The notes under the pieces are model-generated. The model was given only the letters and a program-made list of their open reading frames with translations, ran no database searches and was not told the DNA's origin. A DNA stretch of 64,000 bases from Qipengyuania citrea. Its GTDB lineage: Bacteria > Pseudomonadota > Alphaproteobacteria > Sphingomonadales > Sphingomonadaceae. The position numbers and the translations under genes were made by a program. Every line of letters starts with the position of its first letter. The first letter of the stretch is position 1. The DNA is taken from the NCBI RefSeq assembly GCF_024171405.1, contig NZ_JALJZT010000002.1:1054001-1118000 (forward strand), given 5' to 3'. This document shows positions 1 through 8,660 of this stretch, one piece after another.

Positions 1-86
1 ACGCTTGCCCCGCCATCGGTCAGCTCGGCGGCGAGACTGGCGCCGGCGATTCCGGCGCCGATGATGGCAAAGTCATAGCTGGTCAC
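1..86 (-). CDS. FAD-dependent oxidoreductase, N-terminal fragment (cut by window edge)
   Basis: Only the first 28 codons are present. The peptide begins (V/M)TSYDFAIIGAGIAGASLAAEL, where the GxGxxG run is the dinucleotide-binding loop of a Rossmann-type FAD protein such as the DAO/GlpD-like oxidases. The start is a GTG at 84-86 that overlaps the TGA of the upstream hydrolase (GTGA), so the two genes are probably translationally coupled. The substrate cannot be inferred from this fragment. Confidence 0.75.
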   Translation of the reverse strand, partial: MTSYDFAIIGAGIAGASLAAELTDGGAS

Positions 87-1048
87 GGGTTCTCCTGCGG
101 AGCCACGCGATCGAGGAATTCGGCCATGCCCGCAAGGGCCCGCTCGCGCACCGGATCGACTTCGCGCAGGATTTCGTGGCGTGCCTCGTCACCGAAGGCG
201 ATCAATTCGCCCTTGGGCAGGCGCTGCACCGCGCGCACGGCGGATGCGTGGCTCACCAGCCGATCCGCCGCAGTGCTCACCACCAGCACGGGCACCTGGA
301 CCTTTTCCATCGCTCCGCGTTCCTCGAGCCGCCGGCTCGAGGCATAGGCGCGTTCCACCCAGCCCCAGCTACCCGGCCCCATGACCAGTTCGGGGCGCTG
401 CTCGCGCCACCACAGCTCGTCGGCATAGCGTGCGCCGTCATGGGTGAGCAGGTCGCTGCGATCGGCGGGCATTTCGCCCGGCTTCTCGCTCCATTTCCAG
501 GCCGGACGCGTTGGCTTGCCGATCTTCGTCATCAGCCGCGCTGCCGCATGCAGTACGCCGAGCGGCAATGGCGGCCCGGCCATCCCGACCATCGGCGCGC
601 TGAGAATTGCGGCATCGGGCGCGACCAGGCCATCGACCAGCGCGCGCAGGACCAGATGCCCGCCCATCGAATGGCCGGCCAGGATATGGGGCCCCGGTGT
701 GGCCGCCTTCCATGCGGTCCAGAGATGCGCAAGATCCGCGGCCCAGTCGGAAAAATCATCCACATGGCCGGTCACCGCGTCATTGCCGAGCCGCCCCGAC
801 CCCGCCTGTCCGCGCCAGTCGGCAGCGGTGACGCGCCAGCCTGCACGATGCCATTGCTCCAGCGTCTCGAGATACTTCTCGTAGAAGTCGCCGCGACCGG
901 GAAGGAACAGGATCGAACCGCGCTGGCCGCCGTCTGCGCCGGGCCAATCGATCCGCCGAATCGCGTGGCCATCGGCCAGTGCGAAGGTGGATTCGCGCGC
1001 TGCCGGCGGGATCGCGCGGCGATCGATGGGTTCCTGCGGCGCTGGCAT
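83..1048 (-). CDS. Alpha/beta hydrolase (lysophospholipase / monoacylglycerol-lipase-like)
   Basis: About 321 residues. The sequence has the lipase nucleophile elbow GHSMGG, an upstream FLPGRGDFYEKY oxyanion-hole region, and a late Asp/His pair (STAADRLVS, then ARHEILRE) that would complete a Ser-Asp-His triad. This matches the serine aminopeptidase S33/monoglyceride lipase group that cleaves acyl esters. No signal peptide is visible, so it is probably cytoplasmic. The frame stays open to 1141, but that start would run into the divergent cpaA start at 1136, and the extra N-terminus does not look like the family. I prefer the ATG at 1046-1048, preceded by a GAGGAGG at somewhat long spacing. 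It overlaps the next flavoprotein gene by GTGA. Confidence 0.8.
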   Translation of the reverse strand: MPAPQEPIDRRAIPPAARESTFALADGHAIRRIDWPGADGGQRGSILFLPGRGDFYEKYLETLEQWHRAGWRVTAADWRGQAGSGRLGNDAVTGHVDDFSDWAADLAHLWTAWKAATPGPHILAGHSMGGHLVLRALVDGLVAPDAAILSAPMVGMAGPPLPLGVLHAAARLMTKIGKPTRPAWKWSEKPGEMPADRSDLLTHDGARYADELWWREQRPELVMGPGSWGWVERAYASSRRLEERGAMEKVQVPVLVVSTAADRLVSHASAVRAVQRLPKGELIAFGDEARHEILREVDPVRERALAGMAEFLDRVAPQENP

Positions 1049-1135
1049 GTCGGCGATCACGACCTCCTCTATGGTTACTTTTTGGTAAGCACGTTCCTGT
1101 AGCACCCCATCCCGAAGGGTTGCCCGGGGAGCGTC

Positions 1136-1852
1136 ATGCAAAGCCAGATTTTCACCTACGTATTGCTTGCCGGATTGGCAATCGCACTCCTCTGGGTGAT
1201 CGTGACCGACCTCAAGAGCCGGACGATCAGCAACCGGCTGACCATGACGGTGGCCCTCGGGGCGCCGCTCTACTGGCTCTCGATCGGGCTGCCACTATGG
1301 CCCGGCGTCGCGTTCCAGATCGGACTGGCGCTGCTGGTCTTCGCCGTGTGCTGCGTGCTGTTCGCGATCCGCCAGATGGGCGGCGGCGATGTCAAACTGC
1401 TCACGGCGCTCGCGTTGTGGGTCCCGCCATCGCAATTCACGCTGCTGCTGGTCGCCATGGCGATGCTCGGCTGGGTGCTGACCATGGCCATCGGCGCATG
1501 GCGGGTGGCGCATTCGAAGACGATCAAGACCAAGCCCGCGCGCGATACCGTGGTGCTCATCATCGGCACCGCCATTGCGGCGCTGTTCGCCAGCGCAGTG
1601 CTGGGCGGGCCCAAGCTGCCGATGCCGCCGGGTCTCGCCGGGATGGGCACGACCAGTCCGGCCGCCGCGATCGCGCTGATGCTCGCCCCCTTCACGATAT
1701 TGCTCATCGTCACGCTCGGTTCGATCCGAATCATCCGCCGCCACGACCGCGATCTGTGGGTCCCCTACGGGCCAGCCATATCGCTCGCCGGCATCTGGAT
1801 CGTGGTCAGCGGGCAGTTGCTCGCAGGCCACGTCGCCGCGGCGGGCGGTTGA
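1136..1852 (+). CDS. cpaA: Prepilin peptidase CpaA (A24 family) of the Flp/Tad pilus
   Basis: This 238-residue inner-membrane aspartyl protease would cleave (and may methylate) the Flp prepilin. The two A24 aspartates are visible: Asp25 in VTDLKSRT and Asp85 in the GxGD-like motif MGGGDVKLL. Several hydrophobic helices follow. The protein is somewhat longer than minimal CpaA, with extra membrane segments after residue 150. A GGGGAGCG element lies just before the ATG. It heads the pilus gene run, divergent from the hydrolase. No flp/pilA pilin gene is found beside it, so its substrate is encoded elsewhere. Confidence 0.88.
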   Translation: MQSQIFTYVLLAGLAIALLWVIVTDLKSRTISNRLTMTVALGAPLYWLSIGLPLWPGVAFQIGLALLVFAVCCVLFAIRQMGGGDVKLLTALALWVPPSQFTLLLVAMAMLGWVLTMAIGAWRVAHSKTIKTKPARDTVVLIIGTAIAALFASAVLGGPKLPMPPGLAGMGTTSPAAAIALMLAPFTILLIVTLGSIRIIRRHDRDLWVPYGPAISLAGIWIVVSGQLLAGHVAAAGG

Positions 1853-1943
1853 AAACGCGATCTTAACCAATTCGCCCTTAGAGCGTGAAACCATACTTGC
1901 CCGCGATAGGATTTGCCGGGCTGAACTAGGGGGCTAGATAGCC

Positions 1944-3038
1944 ATGGATAGGAAGAAGCTGGTTCTGCTGATTGCCGCACTGGTCGTTGCGGTCGGAACG
2001 GCGCTTGTCGCGCGGAGCATGTTCGCCGGGGCGAGCGCACCGCAGGCCGAAGCCGCACAGGCCCAGGCGCAAGGACCCAAGGTCCTCGTCGCACAACGCG
2101 CGCTGCCGGTCGGCACGATCATCACGGCCGACGCAATCGGCTTCCAGATGTGGCCCGAAGAGCTGGTCCAGGACGCCTACTTCCTCGATGGCGAAGCCGA
2201 TATGAGCAAGCTGCTCGGTACCGTCGTGCGCCATCCGATTACTGCGGGTGAACCGGTCACCCAGGGCTCGCTCGTCGCACCTGGCGACCGCGGCTTCCTC
2301 GCCGCCGCGCTGGCCCCGGGTATGCGCGCCATCACCGTTCCCGTTAACGCCCAATCGGGCGTCGGCGGCTTTGTCTTCCCGGGCGACCGGGTGGACATGG
2401 TCCTGACCCAGCAGGTCGAAGGCAATGAAGGCACCAGCCTGAAAGCGTCGGAAACCATCCTTCGTAACCTTCGCGTGCTGGCGACCGACCAGTCGACCGT
2501 ATCGGAAAAGGCCGAAGACGGTTCGACCGTGGTCAAGGAATTCCGCACCGTGACGCTCGAAGTGACGCCGGTGATCGCGGAAAAGGTCGCCGTCGCGCAG
2601 ACCATTGGCTCGCTGAGCCTGTCGCTGCGTTCGCTCGCCGACAACCAGACCGAGCTCGAACGCGCGATCGCTGCCGGTGACGTCACCATTCCCGACGATG
2701 CCACGCCCGAAGAGGAAGAGCGCCTGCTGCGCCAGGCAATGGCCCGCCCCGACGATGGCAAGAGCAGCTATGTGACCGGCGGCGATGTCTCGCGCTTCCA
2801 GCGCCGTACCATGCCCTCGCAAGGCACCGTCGCTCCGGCTGCACCGGGAGGTGCGCCTGCGGGCATCGGCGGACAGCCGGTCCGCCAGGGTCCGAGCGTG
2901 CGCGTCACCCGCGGCAAGGACACCGAAGAGGTCCCGGTCGGCAAGACCGGCGTGACTGCCTTCGTCGGCCAGCAGGCCGCCGGAACCGCGCAAGCCGCGA
3001 GGACGGTACCCGTCGCCCAGGCGGCCATGATCAAATGA
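1944..3038 (+). CDS. cpaB: Flp pilus assembly protein CpaB (RcpC family)
   Basis: A 364-residue protein with a short basic N-terminus and one membrane anchor (KKLVLLIAALVVAVGTALV). An SAF-like domain follows at about residues 45-110 (VLVAQRALPVGTIITADAI), then the RcpC/CpaB domain with GGFVFPGDRVDMVLTQQ and repeated beta segments. The last 80 residues are low-complexity, rich in Pro, Gly and Ala. CpaB is a periplasmic partner of the CpaC secretin. The gap to cpaA is about 90 bp; the stop overlaps an ATG (ATGA at 3035) that opens the cpaC frame, although the real cpaC start is probably a little downstream. Confidence 0.92.
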   Translation: MDRKKLVLLIAALVVAVGTALVARSMFAGASAPQAEAAQAQAQGPKVLVAQRALPVGTIITADAIGFQMWPEELVQDAYFLDGEADMSKLLGTVVRHPITAGEPVTQGSLVAPGDRGFLAAALAPGMRAITVPVNAQSGVGGFVFPGDRVDMVLTQQVEGNEGTSLKASETILRNLRVLATDQSTVSEKAEDGSTVVKEFRTVTLEVTPVIAEKVAVAQTIGSLSLSLRSLADNQTELERAIAAGDVTIPDDATPEEEERLLRQAMARPDDGKSSYVTGGDVSRFQRRTMPSQGTVAPAAPGGAPAGIGGQPVRQGPSVRVTRGKDTEEVPVGKTGVTAFVGQQAAGTAQAARTVPVAQAAMIK

Positions 3039-3079
3039 GCCCGATACAAAATACGGAACGCCATTCAGGGGGCAATTCC

Positions 3080-4591
3080 ATGAAACGTCGTCTTACTACC
3101 AAATTGCTGCTCGCCAGCCTGGCCATCGCGCCGCTGGCAGCCGCGCCGACGACCGTTGCGACGGCCCAGTCGGTCGTCAGCCCCGGTTCGGAGATCGTCC
3201 TTTCGATCGGTCGCGGCGAATTGGTCAATGTGCCGGGCACGATGGCCGACATCTTCGTCGCCGACGACAATGTCGCCGACGTGCAGGTCAAATCGCAGCG
3301 CCAGCTCTATGTGTTCGGCAAGGCCGGCGGCGAAACCACGATCTACGCCAGCAACCGCGCCGGCGATATCATCTGGTCCGCCAATGTCCGCGTCGGTTCG
3401 AATATCGGCAGCATCGACCAGCTGATGGCGCTCGCCATGCCCGATGCCAACATCTCGGTCGCGACGATGGGCACCAACGTCATCCTCCTGACCGGCACGG
3501 TTGCCGCACCCGAGGATGCCGAAGAGGCGCAGCGCCTCGTCGAAGCCTATGTCGGCGAAGACGCGAATGTCATCAGCCGGCTGCGCATGGCGACGCCGTT
3601 GCAGGTCAATCTGCAGGTGCGCATCGTCGAGGTTAGCCGCAGCTTCGTTCGGGCTGTCGGTGTCAATCTGACCAGCGTCGACTCGACCGGCGGTTTCCAG
3701 TTCGGCGTGGGCCAGGGCCGCGAAGGCGCGGTGACGATCGGATCCGCAGGCGAAGGCAGCAATTTTACTGCCATCAGCCCGGGCACGACTCTCGCCGGGT
3801 TTGGCAAGTTCCTCGGTCTCGACCTCGGTGCTGCACTCGATCTGGCTGAAACCGAAGGCTTCGCAACCACGCTGTCGCAGCCCAATCTGACGGCTCTGTC
3901 GGGCGAAACCGCAGAATTCCTTGCCGGCGGCGAATTTCCGATCCCGCTCAGCCAGGGACTTGGCGCGACGAGCATTGAATATAAGAACTATGGCGTCAGC
4001 CTCGCCTACACCCCGACCGTCCTTGCCAATGGCCGCATCTCGATGCGCGTTCGCCCGGAAGTGTCGGAACTGACCAGTCAGGGCGCAATCACGCTCGAAG
4101 GTTTCCAGGTGCCGGCGCTGACTACGCGCCGCGCGGAAACCACCGTCGAACTCGGTTCGGGCCAGAGCTTCATGATTGCCGGGCTGCTGTCGAACAATGC
4201 GACCAATTCGGTCGACAAGGCCCCGGGTCTCGGCGACGTGCCGATCCTCGGCAATCTGTTCCGCTCGACCACCTACCGCAAGGGCGAAACCGAGCTGGTG
4301 ATCGTGGTCACGCCCTATCTGGTGAAGCCGGTCGATGCCAATGACATCAAGCTGCCGACCGACGGGTTCCGCAAGCCGACCGAATTCCAGCGCCTGCTGG
4401 GTCTTCAGCAGAGCGACGGCGTAACCGGCGGCGACCGCCCCAAGCCGCGCGCGGTCGAGACCGCTCCGGCAGCCCCGGGCATTTCCTACGGAACCCCGGG
4501 CGACAGTGACGAGCAGCAGGCGGCTGCCAAGCCCGATGCGCGCCGTAACGAACGTACCGCGTCGGCGCAGCCCGGCTTCAGCTTCGAATAA
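3080..4591 (+). CDS. cpaC: Flp pilus outer-membrane secretin CpaC (RcpA)
   Basis: About 503 residues. A signal peptide is clear (MKRRLTTKLLLASLAIAPLA, ending near ATAQS). N-terminal pilus-secretin and BON-like segments occupy about residues 30-170. The C-terminal secretin domain follows, with LQVNLQVRIVEVSRS, the LSGETAEFLAGGEFPIP block and the hallmark GDVPILGNLFRS with VIVVTPYLVKP. It forms the outer-membrane pore for the pilus. The frame opens at 3035, overlapping the cpaB stop, but the signal peptide and a GGGGG element about 7 nt upstream point to the ATG at 3080. The C-terminal tail is charged and disordered. Confidence 0.93.
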   Translation: MKRRLTTKLLLASLAIAPLAAAPTTVATAQSVVSPGSEIVLSIGRGELVNVPGTMADIFVADDNVADVQVKSQRQLYVFGKAGGETTIYASNRAGDIIWSANVRVGSNIGSIDQLMALAMPDANISVATMGTNVILLTGTVAAPEDAEEAQRLVEAYVGEDANVISRLRMATPLQVNLQVRIVEVSRSFVRAVGVNLTSVDSTGGFQFGVGQGREGAVTIGSAGEGSNFTAISPGTTLAGFGKFLGLDLGAALDLAETEGFATTLSQPNLTALSGETAEFLAGGEFPIPLSQGLGATSIEYKNYGVSLAYTPTVLANGRISMRVRPEVSELTSQGAITLEGFQVPALTTRRAETTVELGSGQSFMIAGLLSNNATNSVDKAPGLGDVPILGNLFRSTTYRKGETELVIVVTPYLVKPVDANDIKLPTDGFRKPTEFQRLLGLQQSDGVTGGDRPKPRAVETAPAAPGISYGTPGDSDEQQAAAKPDARRNERTASAQPGFSFE

Positions 4592-4605
4592 GAGGGACGA
4601 GTACC

Positions 4606-5256
4606 ATGGCAAAGGCAATCACTCGCAAGCTCACCGGTTCGCTGGCCGTCTCGCTCAGCCTCGTGCTCGGTGCCTGTGGCGGTTTCCCGACCGAGAACCG
4701 CTCGCTTTACAGCGCGCGTCAGCCGGTAGTGGAACGGACCAATTTCACGCTCGATGTGAACACTGTCGGCGATGGCCTGGCGGTCAGCGAGCAGCAGCGC
4801 GTGTCGGGCTGGTTCGAGGCCATGGGCCTCGGCTATGGCGACCGCGTCTCGCTCGACGATCCCACCGCCAATCCGGCGTTGAAAGACGACCTTGCGGCGC
4901 TTGCGGGGCGGCACGGGCTGCTGGTTACCGAGGGTTCGCCGGTCACCGCCGGCTATGTCGAACCGGGCCAGGCCCGGATCGTCGTGACCCGTTCGACCGC
5001 CAGCGTTCCGGGTTGTCCCGACTGGTCGGCCAATAACGAGGCCAACGAGTATAACGCGACCTATCCCGGCTACGGCTGTGCCGTGAACGGCAATCTCGCC
5101 GCCATGGTCGCCAATCCCGAAGACCTGATTTCCGGTCAGCAGGGCACCGGCCAGACCGTCGTCACGACTTCGACGAAAGCCATCCGGAGCTATCGCGAGA
5201 AGGCGCCGACCGGCGCGGGCGATCTGACTGAAGTCAGCACCAATGAAGGAGGCTAA
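4606..5256 (+). CDS. cpaD: Pilus assembly lipoprotein CpaD
   Basis: A 216-residue lipoprotein. A signal peptide ends in the lipobox LGACGG, so Cys at about residue 25 would be acylated. The body matches the CpaD family, with paired short conserved blocks (RIVVTRSTASVPGCPDWS, PGYGCAVNGNLAAMVANPEDL) containing two further cysteines. In Tad systems CpaD acts at the outer membrane with the CpaC secretin. It lies 14 bp after cpaC and 6 bp before cpaE, with a GAAGGAGG element at the end of its own coding sequence serving cpaE. Confidence 0.9.
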   Translation: MAKAITRKLTGSLAVSLSLVLGACGGFPTENRSLYSARQPVVERTNFTLDVNTVGDGLAVSEQQRVSGWFEAMGLGYGDRVSLDDPTANPALKDDLAALAGRHGLLVTEGSPVTAGYVEPGQARIVVTRSTASVPGCPDWSANNEANEYNATYPGYGCAVNGNLAAMVANPEDLISGQQGTGQTVVTTSTKAIRSYREKAPTGAGDLTEVSTNEGG

Positions 5257-5262
5257 GCAGCC

Positions 5263-6552
5263 ATGAGCGCTTCACTTAAATCGAGCATGGCGGGCAACCG
5301 CGACGCCTTTGCCGCCTATATCTGCGACGAGACCGCCCTCGACGTGCTGCGTCCTGTGGTGATCGAACTCGGCTGGCAGCCCGAAAAATGCAACAAGGGC
5401 GGTCTGCGCAATGCGATCCAGTCGCTGTCGGTGGCGGCCAGCCCGAACATCCTCATGGTCGACCTGTCGGAAAGCGGCGACCCGCTGAACGACATCAACG
5501 CGCTGGCGGAAGTCTGCGAGCCGGGCACGGTGGTGATCGCCATCGGCCAGGTCAACGATGTCCGCCTTTACCGCGACCTGCTCGCGAGCGGCATTCACGA
5601 CTACCTGCTCAAGCCGCTGTCGGCCAGCGCAGTGCGCGATTCGCTCAATCAGGCGCAAGCGGTGTTCCTGGCCCCGCGCAGCGGCGAGGACGAGGGCGTC
5701 AAGCGTCACATCTCGGCGGCCGTGATCGGTACGCGCGGCGGCGTGGGCGCATCGACTTTGGTGACTTCGCTGGCATGGATCTTCTCGGTCGACCAGCGCA
5801 TGCCGACCGCCCTGCTCGACCTCGACGTGCATTTCGGGACCGGTGCGCTCGCGCTCGATCTCGAACCGGGCCGCGGCCTGACCGACGCGATCGACAACCC
5901 CGGCCGGATCGATGGCCTGTTCATCGAACGCGCGATGATCCGTGCGAACGAAAACCTTGCCATCCTGTCGGCGGAAGCGCCGATCAGCCAGCCGCTGATG
6001 ACCGATGGCGCGGCCTTCCTGCAGTTGCAGGAGGAATTCAAGCACCAGTTCGAAATGACCGTGGTCGATATGCCGCGCAACATGATGATCAATTTCCCGC
6101 ACCTGCTCAACGACGTGAACGTCGTCGTGCTGGCGACGGAAATGTCGCTCGCTTCGGCGCGCGACACCATCCGCATCCTGTCGTGGCTCAAGACCCATGC
6201 GCCGCAAGCGCAGCCGCTGATCGTCGCCAACAAGGTGCAGCCGGGCGTCGCGGAAATCAGCAAGGCCGATTTCGAGGCCTCGATCGAACGCAAGATCGAT
6301 GTAACGATCCCGTTTGACCAGAAGGCGGCGGCCAATGCCGCCAAGCTGGGCAAGACCTTCGTCGATGCCAATGCCGGTGCCAAGGCCACCTCGGCGATCA
6401 AGCAGCTCTCTTCGCGCATCATCGGCATGGGCGACGAGGAAGCCGAGAAAGCCGCGGAAGCAGGGGCCAAGAAGTCGCTGCTCGGCGGGCTCGATTTCAA
6501 GAACCTGCTGGCGAAGAAGAAAGACCCGCGGACCGCAGTGCCCGCGGAATGA
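5263..6552 (+). CDS. cpaE: Pilus assembly/localisation ATPase CpaE (MinD/ParA-like with receiver-like domain)
   Basis: A 429-residue protein. The N-terminal 130 residues resemble a response-regulator receiver fold (NILMVDLSESGDPL, DYLLKPLSASAV). A MinD/ParA-type ATPase follows, with the deviant Walker A GTRGGVGASTL near residue 160 and DLDVHFGTGALALDL after it. CpaE positions the Tad machine. An Ala/Lys-rich C-terminus ends in KKSLLGGLDFKNLLAKKKD. In the usual order the next gene would be the motor ATPase cpaF/tadA; here only 51 bp with a hairpin separate cpaE from tadB. Confidence 0.9.
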   Translation: MSASLKSSMAGNRDAFAAYICDETALDVLRPVVIELGWQPEKCNKGGLRNAIQSLSVAASPNILMVDLSESGDPLNDINALAEVCEPGTVVIAIGQVNDVRLYRDLLASGIHDYLLKPLSASAVRDSLNQAQAVFLAPRSGEDEGVKRHISAAVIGTRGGVGASTLVTSLAWIFSVDQRMPTALLDLDVHFGTGALALDLEPGRGLTDAIDNPGRIDGLFIERAMIRANENLAILSAEAPISQPLMTDGAAFLQLQEEFKHQFEMTVVDMPRNMMINFPHLLNDVNVVVLATEMSLASARDTIRILSWLKTHAPQAQPLIVANKVQPGVAEISKADFEASIERKIDVTIPFDQKAAANAAKLGKTFVDANAGAKATSAIKQLSSRIIGMGDEEAEKAAEAGAKKSLLGGLDFKNLLAKKKDPRTAVPAE

Positions 6553-6557
6553 CGGCT

Positions 6558-6575
6558 TCCGGGGGCGACCCCGGA
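6558..6575 (+). other. Perfect hairpin in the cpaE-tadB gap
   Basis: TCCGGGG, a GCGA tetraloop, then CCCCGGA: a 7-bp perfect stem in the 51-bp gap exactly where cpaF normally sits. No U-run follows, so it is not a standard terminator. It could act as an RNA stability or attenuation element, or be a remnant of the genome's GACCCCGG-type palindromic repeats left at a rearrangement point. Confidence 0.5.
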
Positions 6576-6603
6576 TCCGCGATCGGATAATCGGAGAGTA
6601 CGC

Positions 6604-7575
6604 ATGAACATCTTCCAGCTGGTGCTGTTGGCCTTCGGGGTCCTGGCTTTGCTGGCGATCGGCTACGCTTTGTTTTCCGGTCCGAACACGGCCAAGGCGA
6701 GCCAGCGCCGCCTCCAGCAGGTACGTTTCCGGCATTCGGAAAGCACCGACACCAAGGTCGAGTCGCAGCTCAAGAAAGCCATTGCGGCGCGCAGGCCCAA
6801 GATGCGCGGCGTTGCCGGATCGTCTTCGCGCGTGGAGGCCCTGGCCATCCGGCTCGACCGGACCGGCAAGGGCTGGACGCTGAGCCAGTATGCCTATGCC
6901 TCGCTCGGTCTCGGGGTCGCGGTCGCGCTGCTGATGTATCTGCGCAGCGGATCGCTGGCCTTTTCGCTGGGTCTCGGCGTACTGGTCGGCGCAGGCCTGC
7001 CACACTTCCTTGTCAGCCGGGCGATCAAGAAGCGCACCAATGCCTTCAATGCCAAGTTTCCCGACGCGATCGAACTGCTCGTTCGCGGCCTGCGTTCGGG
7101 TCTGCCGGTAACCGAAACCCTGTCGGTGGTATCGCAGGAAGTCCCCGGCCCTGTCGGGGCCGAATTCAAGGGCATCGTCGAGCGCATCAAGATCGGCCGG
7201 ACCATGGAGGATTCGCTCCAGGAAGCCGCCAACCGGCTCGAGATTTCCGAATTCAACTTCTTCTGCATCACGCTCGCCATCCAGCGCGAAACCGGCGGTA
7301 ACCTCGCCGAAACGCTGTCGAACCTGGCGGACGTCTTGCGCAAGCGCGCGCAGATGAAGCTCAAGATCAAGGCGATGAGCTCGGAATCCAAGGCCTCGGC
7401 CTATATCGTCGGCGCGCTGCCCTTCATCGTGTTCTTCATGATCTGGTGGATCAATCCCACCTATATCGGCGGTTTCTTCGAAGATGACCGCCTGATCGTC
7501 ACCGGCCTCGGCGGCCTCGTCTGGATGAGCATCGGCGCCTTTATCATGGCCAAGATGGTCAGCTTCGAAATCTGA
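6604..7575 (+). CDS. tadB: Tad pilus inner-membrane platform protein TadB (GspF-like)
   Basis: A 323-residue integral membrane protein of the type II secretion F family. It has an N-terminal transmembrane helix, a central helix pair (residues about 95-140) and a cytoplasmic GspF domain containing PDAIELLVRGLRSGLPVTETL and NFFCITLAIQRETGGNLAETLSNL. Two C-terminal membrane helices end in WMSIGAFIMAKMVSFEI. TadB and TadC form the platform that couples the motor ATPase to pilin polymerisation. The start follows a CGGAGAG element. The gap to tadC is 20 bp. Confidence 0.9.
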   Translation: MNIFQLVLLAFGVLALLAIGYALFSGPNTAKASQRRLQQVRFRHSESTDTKVESQLKKAIAARRPKMRGVAGSSSRVEALAIRLDRTGKGWTLSQYAYASLGLGVAVALLMYLRSGSLAFSLGLGVLVGAGLPHFLVSRAIKKRTNAFNAKFPDAIELLVRGLRSGLPVTETLSVVSQEVPGPVGAEFKGIVERIKIGRTMEDSLQEAANRLEISEFNFFCITLAIQRETGGNLAETLSNLADVLRKRAQMKLKIKAMSSESKASAYIVGALPFIVFFMIWWINPTYIGGFFEDDRLIVTGLGGLVWMSIGAFIMAKMVSFEI

Positions 7576-7595
7576 GCTGGGGAAGGACTAGCGTA

Positions 7596-8594
7596 ATGGA
7601 TCCCGCAACCGGCCCCACCCTCTTGGGCTTCGACATCTTCGTGATCGGCTCGATCCTGTCCGGGGTCGCAGCACTCGCCGTGCTGTTCGCCATCTACACC
7701 GCGATCACGATCAAGGATCCGATGAGCAAGCGCGTGAAGGCCCTCGAAGGGCGCCGCGAGGAGCTCAAGATGGGCCTCGTCACCGCGAGCGCGAAGAAGC
7801 GCCAGAGCCTCGTCCGCAACAGCGACACGACCGACAAGATCAAGGACACGCTCGGCAGCATGAAAGTGTTGCAGCAGAGCCAGATCCTGACGGTCCAACA
7901 GAAGCTCGCCCATGCCGGTATCCGCAACAAGGAACTGGCGATCGTCGTCATCGGCCTGCGCGCCGTGCTGCCGATCCTCCTGGGCGGCTTCGCTTTCGTC
8001 ATGCTGTATCTGGTCGAGGTCTATCCCGAATGGGAGATGAAGCGTGTGGCGGCGCTCGCCCTGGCCGTGTTCGTCGGCTACAAGGGTCCCGAAATCTACC
8101 TCGGCAACCTTGCCAAGAAGCGCTCCGACGCGATCCGCAAGGGCCTGCCCGACGCGCTCGACCTGCTGGTGATCTGCGCCGAGGCCGGCCTGACCGTCGA
8201 TGCCGCGTTCAACCGCGTCGCCAAGGAACTGGGCCGCGCCTATCCCGAGCTGGGCGACGAGTTCACCCTGACCGCGATCGAGCTGTCCTTCCTCAACGAA
8301 CGGCGCCAGGCGTTCAACAACCTCGCCTATCGCGTCAATCTCGACGCGGTGAAGGGCGTGGTTACCACCATGGTCCAGACCGAACGCTATGGTACGCCGC
8401 TGGCCTCCGCGCTGCGCGTGCTGTCGGCCGAGTTCCGCAACGAGCGCATGATGCGCGCCGAGGAAAAGGCCGCCCGCCTGCCCGCGATCATGACCGTGCC
8501 GCTGATCATGTTCATCCTGCCGGTGCTGTTCATCGTCATTCTCGGCCCGGCAGCCTGTTCGATCGCCGACGCCTTCAGTGGCGGTATCGGCTAG
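7596..8594 (+). CDS. tadC: Tad pilus inner-membrane platform protein TadC (GspF-like)
   Basis: A 332-residue partner of TadB. An N-terminal membrane helix and a charged linker (residues 50-110) are followed by a helix pair near residue 120-160. The GspF domain has KGLPDALDLLVICAEAGLTVDAAFNRVAKELG and VVTTMVQTERYGTPLASALRVLS, and ends in a C-terminal helix (MTVPLIMFILPVLFIVILGPA). A GGGGAAGGA element lies upstream of the ATG. It is the last recognisable pilus gene here; tadD-G and the pilin are not in the window. Confidence 0.9.
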   Translation: MDPATGPTLLGFDIFVIGSILSGVAALAVLFAIYTAITIKDPMSKRVKALEGRREELKMGLVTASAKKRQSLVRNSDTTDKIKDTLGSMKVLQQSQILTVQQKLAHAGIRNKELAIVVIGLRAVLPILLGGFAFVMLYLVEVYPEWEMKRVAALALAVFVGYKGPEIYLGNLAKKRSDAIRKGLPDALDLLVICAEAGLTVDAAFNRVAKELGRAYPELGDEFTLTAIELSFLNERRQAFNNLAYRVNLDAVKGVVTTMVQTERYGTPLASALRVLSAEFRNERMMRAEEKAARLPAIMTVPLIMFILPVLFIVILGPAACSIADAFSGGIG

Positions 8595-8627
8595 CACACG
8601 ACTCCTGCGACCAGTCGCAAACCCGGG

Positions 8628-8660
8628 AGCCTGGCCGACAGCCTAGTCGGCCAGGCTTTC
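8628..8660. terminator. Convergent hairpin terminator shared by tadC and the marR-type gene
   Basis: AGCCTGGCCGAC, a 6-nt loop, then GTCGGCCAGGCT form a 12-bp perfect stem followed by TTTCC on the plus strand. Its right arm is the last codons and stop of the minus-strand MarR gene, so coding sequence doubles as one arm of the terminator. The U-run is short, so efficiency is uncertain. Confidence 0.55.

Noticed and set aside
1863..1870. A CtrA half-site (TTAACCAA) upstream of cpaB
   Set aside because: It matches 7 of 8 bases of the half-site but lacks a properly spaced second half, so chance is the simpler explanation.
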